The position numbers were made by a program, and so were the translations under genes. The notes beneath the pieces are model-generated. The model was not told where the DNA came from, ran no database searches, and was given only the letters and a program-made list of their open reading frames with translations. This document shows positions 1 through 7,138 of a stretch of DNA of 64,000 nucleotides, in pieces. The first letter of the stretch is position 1; every line of letters begins with the position of its first letter. This DNA comes from Streptomyces sp. RKAG290. Lineage in GTDB: Bacteria; Actinomycetota; Actinomycetes; Streptomycetales; Streptomycetaceae. The DNA lies in NCBI RefSeq assembly GCF_023701695.1, contig NZ_JAJOZC010000001.1, positions 4,835,894 to 4,899,893 of the forward strand. The letters run 5' to 3'.

Positions 1-398
1 GCCGTACCTGAGCTGCCTGAGGCGGCTGTGGGGGCTGTGGTGCCCGGGTCTCCCGCCGCGTGCGGGACGGGCGGCGCGTCGGGGGCTGGGGCCTCAGCGG
101 CCGGGGCTGGCGCCGGGGCCTCCGCGGTCGGCGCAGGGGTCGGTGCGGGGCGCGGCACCGGCTCCGCCGTGTAGCCGGTCTTCTTCACGGTGGCGATCAG
201 ATCGGCGAGACCGGTCTGAGGGCCGAAGTTAACCCGGGCCTTCTCGGTGGCGTAATTGACGGTGGCGGTGACCCCGTCCATCCGGTTCAGCTTCTTCTCG
301 ACGCGAGCCGCGCAGGAGGCGCAGGTCATCCCGCCGATGGTGAGCTCGGCCACCGAACTCTCCGCTGCCGGGGTGTCGGCCTCTGTTGCGCTGTGCAT
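1..398 (-). CDS. copA: Copper-translocating P-type ATPase, N-terminal part (cut by window edge)
   Basis: N-terminal 132 residues of a P1B-type ATPase that exports Cu(I) across the cytoplasmic membrane; the membrane and ATPase domains lie beyond base 1. Translation from the ATG at 398 gives a heavy-metal-associated domain at about residues 14-80 with the metal-binding motif GMTCASC (both Cys present). An Ala/Pro-rich linker then runs up to the window edge. AGGAG lies just upstream of the start. It sits 106 bp downstream of copZ on the same strand, below a hairpin, so it is probably the distal gene of a copper-inducible copZ-copA unit controlled from the operator at 905-923. Confidence is high for the family; the exact metal is inferred from the CASC motif and the copZ neighbour. 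Confidence 0.9.
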   Translation of the reverse strand, partial: MHSATEADTPAAESSVAELTIGGMTCASCAARVEKKLNRMDGVTATVNYATEKARVNFGPQTGLADLIATVKKTGYTAEPVPRPAPTPAPTAEAPAPAPAAEAPAPDAPPVPHAAGDPGTTAPTAASGSSGT

Positions 399-419
399 AT
401 CCGAACTCCTGAAACGCCG

Positions 420-464
420 ACCGGGCCGTACCCCACCAGTATCTGCTGGTCGGTCCGGCCCGGT
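420..464 (-). terminator. Hairpin between copZ and copA (attenuator-like)
   Basis: Inverted repeat with an outer 9-bp stem, ACCGGGCCG paired with CGGCCCGGT, and an inner CCAG/CTGG pair. There is no U-run. It lies between copZ and copA, so it could cap the copZ transcript and lower copA expression relative to the chaperone. This role is inferred. Confidence 0.45.
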
Positions 465-504
465 GGAAAAGGGGGCGGTGCGGGTGGAGCGGATCGCGGG
501 GAGC

Positions 505-813
505 TCAGGCCTGGCCTGCAAACTCGTAACCGGCCTCGTCGACGGCGGCGCGCACGGCCTGCTCGTCCAGAGGCGCCCGGGAGATCACCGTCACCCGACC
601 GGTGGACGCCACGGCCTTCACCGAGGTGACACCCTCGATACCGGAGAGCTCCTCGGAGACGGCACCCTCGCAGTGTCCGCAGGTCATGCCGGTCACCTGG
701 TAGACCGTGGTGACGCCGCCCTGCTGCGCGTCGGCGCCCGCACCGTCGTGGCAGGAGCCGCTGGGTGAGCAGCAGGAGCCGGTCGCCTGGGGGAGCTGGG
801 TCTCGGCGGTCAT
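505..813 (-). CDS. copZ: Copper chaperone CopZ, heavy-metal-associated domain protein
   Basis: 102-residue cytosolic Cu(I) carrier that would hand copper to the neighbouring CopA. The HMA fold spans about residues 36-102 with the motif GMTCGHC. A Cys/His-rich N-terminal extension (SCCSPSGSCHDG) could add metal ligands and is a feature of some actinobacterial CopZ proteins. The ATG at 813 is chosen over an in-frame start at 837 because GAGGAG sits 6-7 bp upstream of it. The gene is first in the copZ-copA unit, and a CsoR-like operator lies about 90 bp upstream, so copper-dependent derepression is likely. Family assignment is firm. Confidence 0.9.
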   Translation of the reverse strand: MTAETQLPQATGSCCSPSGSCHDGAGADAQQGGVTTVYQVTGMTCGHCEGAVSEELSGIEGVTSVKAVASTGRVTVISRAPLDEQAVRAAVDEAGYEFAGQA

Positions 814-904
814 TGTGTTCTCCTCTTCGACGAGCACAAATGGGTGTGGCGGCAGGGGCCCAGGGGGTTCCGGGAAGGCCGGTGCACCTCCACACTCAGG
901 AGAC

Positions 905-923
905 TATACCCCTAGGGGGTATA
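905..923. promoter_or_regulatory. CsoR-type copper operator
   Basis: Near-perfect palindrome TATACCCCTAGGGGGTATA, the GC-core/TA-flanked form bound by CsoR copper-sensing repressors in actinomycetes. It lies 92 bp upstream of copZ and 120 bp upstream of the divergent dehydrogenase. The csoR gene itself is not in the window. Confidence 0.8.
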
Positions 924-1043
924 AATGCGAGCGGCCCGGACTCGCTGTCGGCCATTCGGGGGAGTGCGGGCCTGCGGCGCGCAGGGCGGCGGCGCGTAGA
1001 TTCGGCCGTCCGGAGAACGGGGCGCGGGTGAAGGGTGGGGCAC

Positions 1044-2105
1044 ATGCGGGCAGTGGTGTTCGAGGAGTTCGGGCAGGAGGCCCGGGTCCGGAACGTGGCG
1101 GATCCCAGCCCCTCCCGTCAGGGGGTGGTGGTCCGGGTCGAGGCCACCGGGCTGTGCCGCAGCGACTGGCACGGCTGGATGGGCCACGATCCAGACATCA
1201 CCCTCCCGCATGTGCCCGGACACGAACTGGCGGGTGTGGTCGAGGCGGTGGGGAAGGACGTCGTCGGCCACCGGCCGGGCGACCGGGTCACCGTCCCCTT
1301 CATCTGCGCCTGCGGCCGCTGCTCCGCCTGCGCAGCCGGGGCCCAGCAGGTCTGCGAGCGCCAGACCCAGCCGGGCTTCACCCACTGGGGATCGTTCGCC
1401 GAGTACGTCGCACTGGAACAGGCCGACGTCAATCTGGTCTCCGTGCCCGACGGGATGTCGTTCGGTACGGCCGCCGGCCTCGGGTGCCGGTTCGCCACGG
1501 CGTTCCGGGCCGTGGTGGCCCGGGGCCGGGTGGCCGCGGGTGAATGGGTCGCCGTGCACGGCTGCGGCGGGGTCGGGCTCTCGGCCGTGATGATCGCGGT
1601 GGCCTGCGGCGCCCGGGTGGTCGCGGTCGACGTCTCGCCGGACGCCCTTCGGCTGGCCCGGACGCTCGGCGCGGTGGAGTGCGTGGACGCCTCCGCGCAC
1701 CCGGAGGGGGCCGGCGAGACGGTGCGCGAACTCACGGGTGGGGGTGCCCAGTTGTCGCTGGACGCCCTGGGGTCGCCGGTCACCTGTGCGGCCTCGGTCC
1801 GGAGCCTGCGCCGACAGGGGCGTCATGTGCAGGTCGGGCTGCTTCCGTCGGCGGCCGGCGACCCCGTCGTACCCATGGCGAGGGTGATCGCCCTGGAGCT
1901 GGAGGTGCTCGGCAGCCACGGCATGGCCGCGCACGCCTACCCGCCGATGATGGACATGGTCCGGGCCGGCACCCTGCGCCCCGATCTGCTGGTGACCTCC
2001 ACCATCGGCCTGGACGCGGCCCCGGCGGCGCTCGCGGCGATGGGCGCGGCGCGCGGAGCCGGAGTGACGGTCATCGAACCGGCGCGTCGGCCGCCCCGCG
2101 CGTGA
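1044..2105 (+). CDS. Zinc-dependent alcohol dehydrogenase (MDR superfamily)
   Basis: 353-residue medium-chain dehydrogenase. The N-terminal GroES-like catalytic domain (about 1-150) shows the catalytic zinc ligand in GLCRSDWHGW, the PGHE motif, and the structural-zinc cysteine cluster CACGRCSAC...C (residues about 90-105). The Rossmann domain carries the NAD(P) motif GCGGVGLS near residue 170. ATG 1044 is preferred to the in-frame GTG 1035 because GAAGGG is 8 bp upstream of it. It is divergent from copZ and shares the intergenic region with the copper operator, but nothing else links it to copper. Substrate unknown. It could equally be called a threonine- or sorbitol-dehydrogenase-like protein. 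Confidence 0.88.
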   Translation: MRAVVFEEFGQEARVRNVADPSPSRQGVVVRVEATGLCRSDWHGWMGHDPDITLPHVPGHELAGVVEAVGKDVVGHRPGDRVTVPFICACGRCSACAAGAQQVCERQTQPGFTHWGSFAEYVALEQADVNLVSVPDGMSFGTAAGLGCRFATAFRAVVARGRVAAGEWVAVHGCGGVGLSAVMIAVACGARVVAVDVSPDALRLARTLGAVECVDASAHPEGAGETVRELTGGGAQLSLDALGSPVTCAASVRSLRRQGRHVQVGLLPSAAGDPVVPMARVIALELEVLGSHGMAAHAYPPMMDMVRAGTLRPDLLVTSTIGLDAAPAALAAMGAARGAGVTVIEPARRPPRA

Positions 2106-2213
2106 CAGGTGCCGCACGGGGCTCCTCCCGCACGTGGGGCGGCCCCGTACGGCGACGGGTGGGAGCCGGTCGCCGCACGGGGCGGGGCGGAGGGGAGAAG
2201 GGGGAAGGGCGGG

Positions 2214-2411
2214 TCAGTCCCGGCGGCCCCGATTGCCGGGGCGGGTGGCGACCCAGGCGCGGATGGTGTCCGCGTACCAGTAGGGCTTGCCGTTCTCCAC
2301 GTGGTCCGGTGACGGAAGGAGACCGTGTTTGCGGTAGGAGCGCACCGTGTCCGGCTGCACCCGGATGTGCGCGGCAATGTCCTTGTAGGACCAGAGCCTT
2401 CTGTCCGTCAT
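2214..2411 (-). CDS. Small helix-turn-helix DNA-binding protein (MerR/AlpA-like)
   Basis: 65-residue protein made almost entirely of one winged-helix/MerR-type HTH: a recognition region WSYKDIAAHIRVQPDTVRSY followed by a short wing with GLLPSPD and a Tyr-rich turn. Proteins of this kind act as excisionase-like or transcriptional regulators; no partner is evident here. The start at ATG 2411 has GAGAGG about 8 bp upstream; the in-frame upstream ATG at 2486 has no such site. It is convergent with the alcohol dehydrogenase. Repeated GTGACGGA-like units lie upstream (2544-2603) and could be its targets. Function beyond DNA binding is not known. Confidence 0.75.
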   Translation of the reverse strand: MTDRRLWSYKDIAAHIRVQPDTVRSYRKHGLLPSPDHVENGKPYWYADTIRAWVATRPGNRGRRD

Positions 2412-2543
2412 AAGTGACACCTCTCTGCGTCGCAGCGGCAGCCTGGGGGCCGTCGGGGGAGCTGCGGCACGGACGCTGACGATCACTCAGCCTGTGTTCG
2501 GTGAACGACGGACGGCGTGGTGGGGGAGGGGCTGTCGAGCGCC

Positions 2544-2603
2544 TGTGACGGAAGACCCGCGTAACGGAGACATGTGTGACGGGGAGGGGATCTCTGTGAC
2601 AGA
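2544..2603. repeat. Short TGTGACGGA-like direct repeats upstream of the HTH gene
   Basis: TGTGACGGA at 2544, a GTAACGGAG variant at 2561, TGTGACGGG at 2574 and TGTGACAGA at 2595. These lie in the roughly 290-bp stretch (2412-2698) that otherwise holds no gene. They could be operator half-sites; this is inference. Confidence 0.35.
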
Positions 2604-2698
2604 AGGCGTGCATTGGGGTCAAAGGGGCCGCCCTCGGAAGGGCGTGGCGCGCGCCGGGCCAGACGCCGGGTGTGACGTGTGGCCCGGTTGGTGAGCCG

Positions 2699-3070
2699 TT
2701 ACGCGTGCCAGAGCGCCGACCAGGTGTCCGGGCCGACGAGCCCGTCCGGTACGAGCGGCGGGTGGTCGGCCTGGAAGCGTTGTACGGCGACGAGGGTCCG
2801 CGGGCCGAACGCGCCGTCCACCGCGTCCCACGGCAGGTAGCGGCGGTTGGCCAGCATGCACTGGACCTGGGAGACGTGTTCGCCCTGCTCGCCGAAGGCG
2901 GTCAGCCCGTTGCCTTCGTAGAAGGCGCAGACGGGGCTGGAGCCGAGCGGGGGCGCGTTGTCCTCGTCGGCCGCGGCGCCGGGGGCGGTGCTGAGCGCGC
3001 TGGCCAGGGCGAGGGCGGCCAGGGCCGCGGACCCGGCCGCCCGGTGGAACGGCAGCATCTTGCGAATCAC
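2699..3070 (-). CDS. Secreted peptidoglycan-binding domain protein
   Basis: 123 residues from a GTG start at 3070, which has GAGGAG 9 bp upstream. The N-terminus is a Sec signal peptide (VIRKM start, hydrophobic run of Ala/Leu, cleavage expected after APGAAA near residue 34). The remainder contains a PG_binding_1 repeat: QVQCMLANRRYLPWDAVDG, then FGPRTLVAVQRFQ and DGLVGPDTWSALW, the usual D-x-FG-x-x-T and VG-x-x-TW signatures. It has no catalytic domain, so it probably binds cell wall without cutting it. Two Cys may form a disulfide. Stand-alone small proteins of this type are common in Streptomyces and mostly uncharacterised. Confidence 0.82.
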   Translation of the reverse strand: MIRKMLPFHRAAGSAALAALALASALSTAPGAAADEDNAPPLGSSPVCAFYEGNGLTAFGEQGEHVSQVQCMLANRRYLPWDAVDGAFGPRTLVAVQRFQADHPPLVPDGLVGPDTWSALWHA

Positions 3071-3187
3071 GGTGAATTGCTCCTCGTGTGGTGTGGGGCG
3101 GGGAGCGGTGGTGTCCCGGTCCCGGCTTCTCTCCGAGGACAACACCGCGCGACGCCGTCACGTCACGTCCGAGGGCGGCACGGTGTG

Positions 3188-4114
3188 TCAGGGGGTCTGC
3201 CGCGGGCTGCCGCAGGAGCGGAGGAACTCCCGGGTGCGGCGGGCGATCGGGAAGGGCTTGTCGGGCGGGCACGGATACATGTCCTGCTCGACGATCGCGA
3301 AGAGGTCGACGTCCAGCCGGCGGGCGGCGTCCAGCACGGGCTCCAGGGCAGGGACCCCGCCCGGCGGCTCGCACATCACCCCGCGCGCCACGGCCGGACC
3401 GAACGGCACCCCGTTCGCGACCACTTCGGCCAGGATCTGGGGATCGACCTGCTTGAGGTGCAGATAGCCGATCCGTTCGCCGTAGGTCTCGATCAGCTTG
3501 ACGCTGTCGCCGCCGCAGTAGGCGTAGTGCCCGGTGTCGAGGCAGAGCGAGACCAGGGCGGGATCGGTGGCGTCGAGGAAGCGGCTGACGTTCTCCTCGG
3601 TGTCGATGTGGGTGTCGGCGTGCGGGTGGACGACGATGCGCAGGCCGTAACGGTCCTGCACCTCGCGCCCCAGCCGTTCCGTCTGGGTGGTGAGGTCGCG
3701 CCACTGCTCCGCGGTGAGGGTGCGGTCCTCCAGCACCTCGCCCGTCTTGTCGTCGCGCCAGAAGGCCGGGATGACCACGAGGTGGGCGGCGCCCATCGCC
3801 CGGGTGAGTGCCGCGATATCGGCGACATGCGCCCAGGTCCGGTCCCAGACGTCCGGACCGTGGTGCAATCCGGTGAAAACGGTGCCCGCCGAAACCGTCA
3901 GTCCGCGGCTGCGGGTCTCGTCGGCGAGGCGGGCCGGGTCGGTCGGGAGATAGCCGTACGGGCCGAGCTCGATCCACTCGTAACCCGCGGTGGAGACCTC
4001 GTCGAGGAAGCGGTGCCAGGGCACCTGCTGCGGATCGTCGGGGAACCACACACCCCAGGAGTCGGGCGCGGAGCCGATGCGGATGCGGGCCGGAGTGGAT
4101 GCGGAGGAGGTCAT
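3188..4114 (-). CDS. Sugar phosphate isomerase/epimerase (IolE/IolI-like, inositol catabolism)
   Basis: 308-residue AP-endonuclease-2-like TIM barrel. Visible landmarks are APDSWGVWFP near the N-terminus, IELGPYGYLP (metal-ligand Glu), HPHADTHIDT, CLDTGHYAY and IVEQDMY near the C-terminus, which together give the expected Glu/Asp/His/Glu metal site. It is divergent from iolC across a palindromic operator, so it likely acts on 2-keto-myo-inositol, either as the inosose dehydratase (IolE) or an inosose isomerase. Sequence alone does not separate these two. ATG 4114 has GAGGG 8 bp upstream and is preferred to GTG 4129. Confidence 0.82.
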   Translation of the reverse strand: MTSSASTPARIRIGSAPDSWGVWFPDDPQQVPWHRFLDEVSTAGYEWIELGPYGYLPTDPARLADETRSRGLTVSAGTVFTGLHHGPDVWDRTWAHVADIAALTRAMGAAHLVVIPAFWRDDKTGEVLEDRTLTAEQWRDLTTQTERLGREVQDRYGLRIVVHPHADTHIDTEENVSRFLDATDPALVSLCLDTGHYAYCGGDSVKLIETYGERIGYLHLKQVDPQILAEVVANGVPFGPAVARGVMCEPPGGVPALEPVLDAARRLDVDLFAIVEQDMYPCPPDKPFPIARRTREFLRSCGSPRQTP

Positions 4115-4153
4115 GCCGTCAACCCTCACGGCCCCGGGAGACGGGTGTCAAGC

Positions 4154-4177
4154 ATTGGTCCGTATGTCCGGACCAAT
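4154..4177. promoter_or_regulatory. Palindromic operator of the iol genes
   Basis: Perfect inverted repeat: ATTGGTCCG, a 6-bp spacer, CGGACCAAT. It sits in the intergenic region between the iolE-like gene and iolC, immediately upstream of the -35 box at 4180. TGGTCC..GGACCA half-sites are typical of GntR-family operators in actinomycetes, so an IolR-type repressor encoded elsewhere is the likely ligand. Confidence 0.7.
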
Positions 4178-4179
4178 CA

Positions 4180-4208
4180 TTGACAGCATTCCGGGGGAGA
4201 AGCTAGAC
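4180..4208 (+). promoter_or_regulatory. Probable iolC promoter
   Basis: A consensus -35 TTGACA (4180-4185) is followed at about 17-18 bp by a weak TAGACC -10. The palindromic operator ends 2 bp upstream of the -35, which would allow steric repression. Confidence 0.5.
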
Positions 4209-4262
4209 CGGGGCCGGTGGCCGCGGCCGCCGGCTGCCGCACCGGTCGTCGAAGGGACACAG

Positions 4263-5306
4263 ATGCCTGAGCCGTACGACGTGATCACCATGGGCCGGAT
4301 CGGAGTGGACCTCTACCCCCTGCAGGCCGGCCTGCCGCTCGCCCGGGTCGATGCCTTCGGGAAGTTCCTCGGCGGCTCGCCCACCAACGTCGCCGTAGCG
4401 GCGGCCCGACTCGGCCGGCGCACCGCGGTGGTGACCCGCACGGGGCGGGACGCGTTCGGGGAGTACCTCCACCAGCAGCTGCGGGAGTTCGGGGTGGACG
4501 ACCGATGGGTGACGGCCGTCGGCGAGTACCCGACCCCGGTCACCTTCTGCGAGATCTTCCCGCCCGACGACTTCCCGCTCTACTTCTACCGGCAGCCCAA
4601 GGCCCCGGACCTGGAGATCCACGAGTCGGAGCTGGACCTCGACGCCGTCAGGTCCGCCCGGGTGTTCTGGATGACCGGCACCGGGCTCTGCGCCGAACCC
4701 AGCTGCTCGGCGACGCTCGCTGCGCTACGCGCCCGCAACCGCTGCGGCATCACCGTCTTCGACCTCGACTGGCGCCCGATGTTCTGGGAGGAGCCGCAGC
4801 ACGCCGCGGCGGACGGCCCGCCCCACCCCGCCGCCTCCGCGCGTTACCGCGAAGCTCTCGCCCACGCCACCGTCGCCGTCGGCAACCTCGACGAGTGCGA
4901 GATCGCTACCGGTGAGCGCGAACCGTACGCCGCCGCCCGCGCCCTCCTCGCCGCCGGTGTCGAGCTCGCCGTCGTCAAGCAGGGCCCCGCGGGCGTCCTC
5001 GCCGTGCACCGCGACGGCTCGGTGGCCGATGTCCCGCCGCTTCCCGTCGAGGTGGTCAACGGGCTCGGCGCGGGTGACGCGTTCGGCGGCGCCCTGTGCC
5101 ACGGCCTGCTCGCCGGCTGGGAGACCGCCCGCATCATGCGGTACGCCAACGCCGCAGGCGCCATCGTCGCCTCCAGGCTCGCCTGCTCCTCCGCGATGCC
5201 GTTCCCCCACGAGGTCGAAGCCGCGCTGGCCGCGGGCACCGTCAGCGCGGCCGGTCCCGGCAGCAGCCCACCGCAGGCCCCCACCGAGTCCGGCACGGCC
5301 TCATGA
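4263..5306 (+). CDS. iolC: 5-dehydro-2-deoxygluconokinase
   Basis: 347-residue PfkB-family sugar kinase that phosphorylates 2-deoxy-5-keto-gluconate in myo-inositol breakdown. The N-terminal substrate signature FGKFLGGSPTNVAVAAARLG and the C-terminal ATP/anion-hole motif NGLGAGDAFGGAL (catalytic Asp) are both present. ATG 4263 follows GAAGGG with a 6-bp spacer. It is the first gene of a tightly packed operon; its stop overlaps the next start (ATGA). Length and motifs match IolC, and the neighbours iolB, iolD and iolA support the assignment over generic fructokinase. Confidence 0.92.
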   Translation: MPEPYDVITMGRIGVDLYPLQAGLPLARVDAFGKFLGGSPTNVAVAAARLGRRTAVVTRTGRDAFGEYLHQQLREFGVDDRWVTAVGEYPTPVTFCEIFPPDDFPLYFYRQPKAPDLEIHESELDLDAVRSARVFWMTGTGLCAEPSCSATLAALRARNRCGITVFDLDWRPMFWEEPQHAAADGPPHPAASARYREALAHATVAVGNLDECEIATGEREPYAAARALLAAGVELAVVKQGPAGVLAVHRDGSVADVPPLPVEVVNGLGAGDAFGGALCHGLLAGWETARIMRYANAAGAIVASRLACSSAMPFPHEVEAALAAGTVSAAGPGSSPPQAPTESGTAS

Positions 5307-6220
5307 CGCCCGCGGCCGCCTCCGTCGCCGACCTCGTCCACCTGCGCATGCACCACCCCGAAGCCGTCGCCGAGGCCGCCGCCCGGCGTCGCAGGCGGCC
5401 GCTCGTCGGGAGCAGCGGGCGGTTGATGATCATCGCCGCCGACCATCCGGCCCGTGGCTCGCTCGCCGTCGGCGCGCGCGAACTCGCCATGGCCAACCGG
5501 TTCGAGCTGCTGGACCGGCTCTGCCTGGCGCTCTCCAGGCCCGGCGTCGACGGAGTGCTCGCCACCGCCGACATCCTCGACGACCTGCTGCTGCTGGGCG
5601 CGCTGGAGGACAAGGTCGTCGTCGGGTCGATGAACCGCGGCGGGCTGGCCGGCGCCGCCTTCGAACTCGACGACCGGTTCACCGGCCACCGCCCCGAGGA
5701 CCTCGCCCGGCTCGGCTTCGACGCGGGCAAGCTGCTGCTGCGGATCGACTACCACGACCCCGGCTCCCTCGACACGATGCACACCACCGCCCGCGCCATC
5801 GACGCCATGGCCGCACACCGGCTGCCGGTCTTCGTCGAACCCTTCCTCTGCCGCCGCACCGGCGGCAAGGTCCGCAACGACCTGAGCGCCGCGGCGGTGA
5901 GCACCTCCATCGCCATCGCCTCCGGGCTGGCCGGCACCTCCGCGTACACCTGGCTCAAGGTCCCGGTCACCGAGAAGCCCGAGGACATGGCGCAGGTGAT
6001 GGAGAGCTCCACGCTGCCCGCCGTACTGCTGGGCGGCGAGGTGGGCGAGGACCAGGACGGCGCGTACGAGAGATGGCGTACCGCGTTGCGGCTGCCGACC
6101 GTCCGGGGGCTGGTGGTGGGGCGGTCGCTGCTCTACCCGGCCGACGGGGACGTGAGCGCCGCGGTCGACACGGCCGTATCGCTGCTCGAACCGGGCAGGA
6201 CGGGTAGGGAAGGGACATGA
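5303..6220 (+). CDS. Cgl0159-type (beta/alpha)8 aldolase-like protein of the iol cluster
   Basis: 305 residues, class I aldolase-like TIM barrel related to the Cgl0159 family found in corynebacterial and streptomycete inositol clusters. Visible elements include LMIIAADHPARGS (DH motif resembling fructose-bisphosphate/LsrF aldolases), LLLRIDYHD, PVFVEPFL and AYTWLKVPV with a possible Schiff-base Lys. In the iol pathway the missing step is aldol cleavage of 2-deoxy-5-keto-gluconate-6-phosphate (IolJ); this protein is a reasonable candidate by position, but that is inference. It overlaps iolC by 4 bp and iolB by 4 bp, so the three are translationally coupled. Confidence 0.8.
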   Translation: MTPAAASVADLVHLRMHHPEAVAEAAARRRRRPLVGSSGRLMIIAADHPARGSLAVGARELAMANRFELLDRLCLALSRPGVDGVLATADILDDLLLLGALEDKVVVGSMNRGGLAGAAFELDDRFTGHRPEDLARLGFDAGKLLLRIDYHDPGSLDTMHTTARAIDAMAAHRLPVFVEPFLCRRTGGKVRNDLSAAAVSTSIAIASGLAGTSAYTWLKVPVTEKPEDMAQVMESSTLPAVLLGGEVGEDQDGAYERWRTALRLPTVRGLVVGRSLLYPADGDVSAAVDTAVSLLEPGRTGREGT

Positions 6221-7098
6221 CGATGCACGGAGAACCGAGGTACCACCTGGCCGCGGGCAGCGCGGCGAGCGGTCCCTACGCCCTCGACATCGCTCCGGAG
6301 CGGGCCGGCTGGGAGCGCTCCAGCCTGCGCGTGGTGGAGCTCGAACCGGGAGGTGTTCACACACTTGTCACCGGGGAGAGCGAGTGGATCGTGCTGCCGT
6401 TGGCCGGTGCCTGTACGGTGCACATCTCAGATGAGATCTTTGAACTGCTGGGCCGGAAAAGCGTGTTCAGCGGGGTATCCGACTTCGCGTACGTACCGCG
6501 TGACGCCCACGCACAGATCGCCTCCGGCGCAGGTGGCCGCTTCGCCCTGGCAGGAGCGAAGTGCGAGCGACGACTCCCCGCTCGCTACGGCCCCGCGCCG
6601 GAGGTACCCGTCGAACTGCGCGGCTCCGGCGACTGCTCCCGCCAGGTCAACAACTTCGCCGCCGCCGACACCTTCGACTGCGACCGGCTGATCGCCGTCG
6701 AGGTCCTCACCCCGGGCGGCAACTGGTCCTCCTACCCGCCGCACAAGCACGACGAGCACCACCCCGGCGAGGAGTCCGTCCTGGAGGAGATCTACTACTT
6801 CGAGGTGGCCGACGACGGCCTCGGCTACCACCGGGTGTCCCCGTCCCGCCCCGGCGGGACGGACGTCCTGGCCGAGGTCCGCACCGGCGACGCGGTCCTC
6901 ATCCCGGACGGCTGGCACGGCCCGTCCATCGCCGCACCCGGCCGCACGCTGTACTACCTCAACGTGATGGCGGGCCCGGGGGAGCAGCGGGAGTGGCTGA
7001 TCCGCGACCATCCCGACCACGGCTGGATCCGCGACACCTGGCCGTCGCAGCCCATGGACCCCCGCCTCCCGTTCTACGGACCGGAGGCACACGCATGA
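6217..7098 (+). CDS. iolB: 5-deoxy-glucuronate isomerase
   Basis: 293-residue bicupin of the KduI/IolB family that converts 5-deoxy-glucuronate to 2-deoxy-5-keto-gluconate. The metal-binding cupin motif is seen as PHKHDEHHPGEESVLEE (two His, a Glu and a further His near VLIPDGWHGP). The family's C-terminal signatures YYLNVMAGP and DPRLPFY are present. ATG 6217 overlaps the stop of the upstream gene. Full length for the family; no disruption. Confidence 0.93.
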   Translation: MTMHGEPRYHLAAGSAASGPYALDIAPERAGWERSSLRVVELEPGGVHTLVTGESEWIVLPLAGACTVHISDEIFELLGRKSVFSGVSDFAYVPRDAHAQIASGAGGRFALAGAKCERRLPARYGPAPEVPVELRGSGDCSRQVNNFAAADTFDCDRLIAVEVLTPGGNWSSYPPHKHDEHHPGEESVLEEIYYFEVADDGLGYHRVSPSRPGGTDVLAEVRTGDAVLIPDGWHGPSIAAPGRTLYYLNVMAGPGEQREWLIRDHPDHGWIRDTWPSQPMDPRLPFYGPEAHA

Positions 7099-7138
7099 GC
7101 GCCTCCCGGCCCCCGCTCCACGCACCGGAGGTGACCGC

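Noticed and set aside
4146..4151. A TTGACA on the minus strand as the promoter of the iolE-like gene
   Set aside because: No acceptable -10 box at 16-19 bp; too weak to list.
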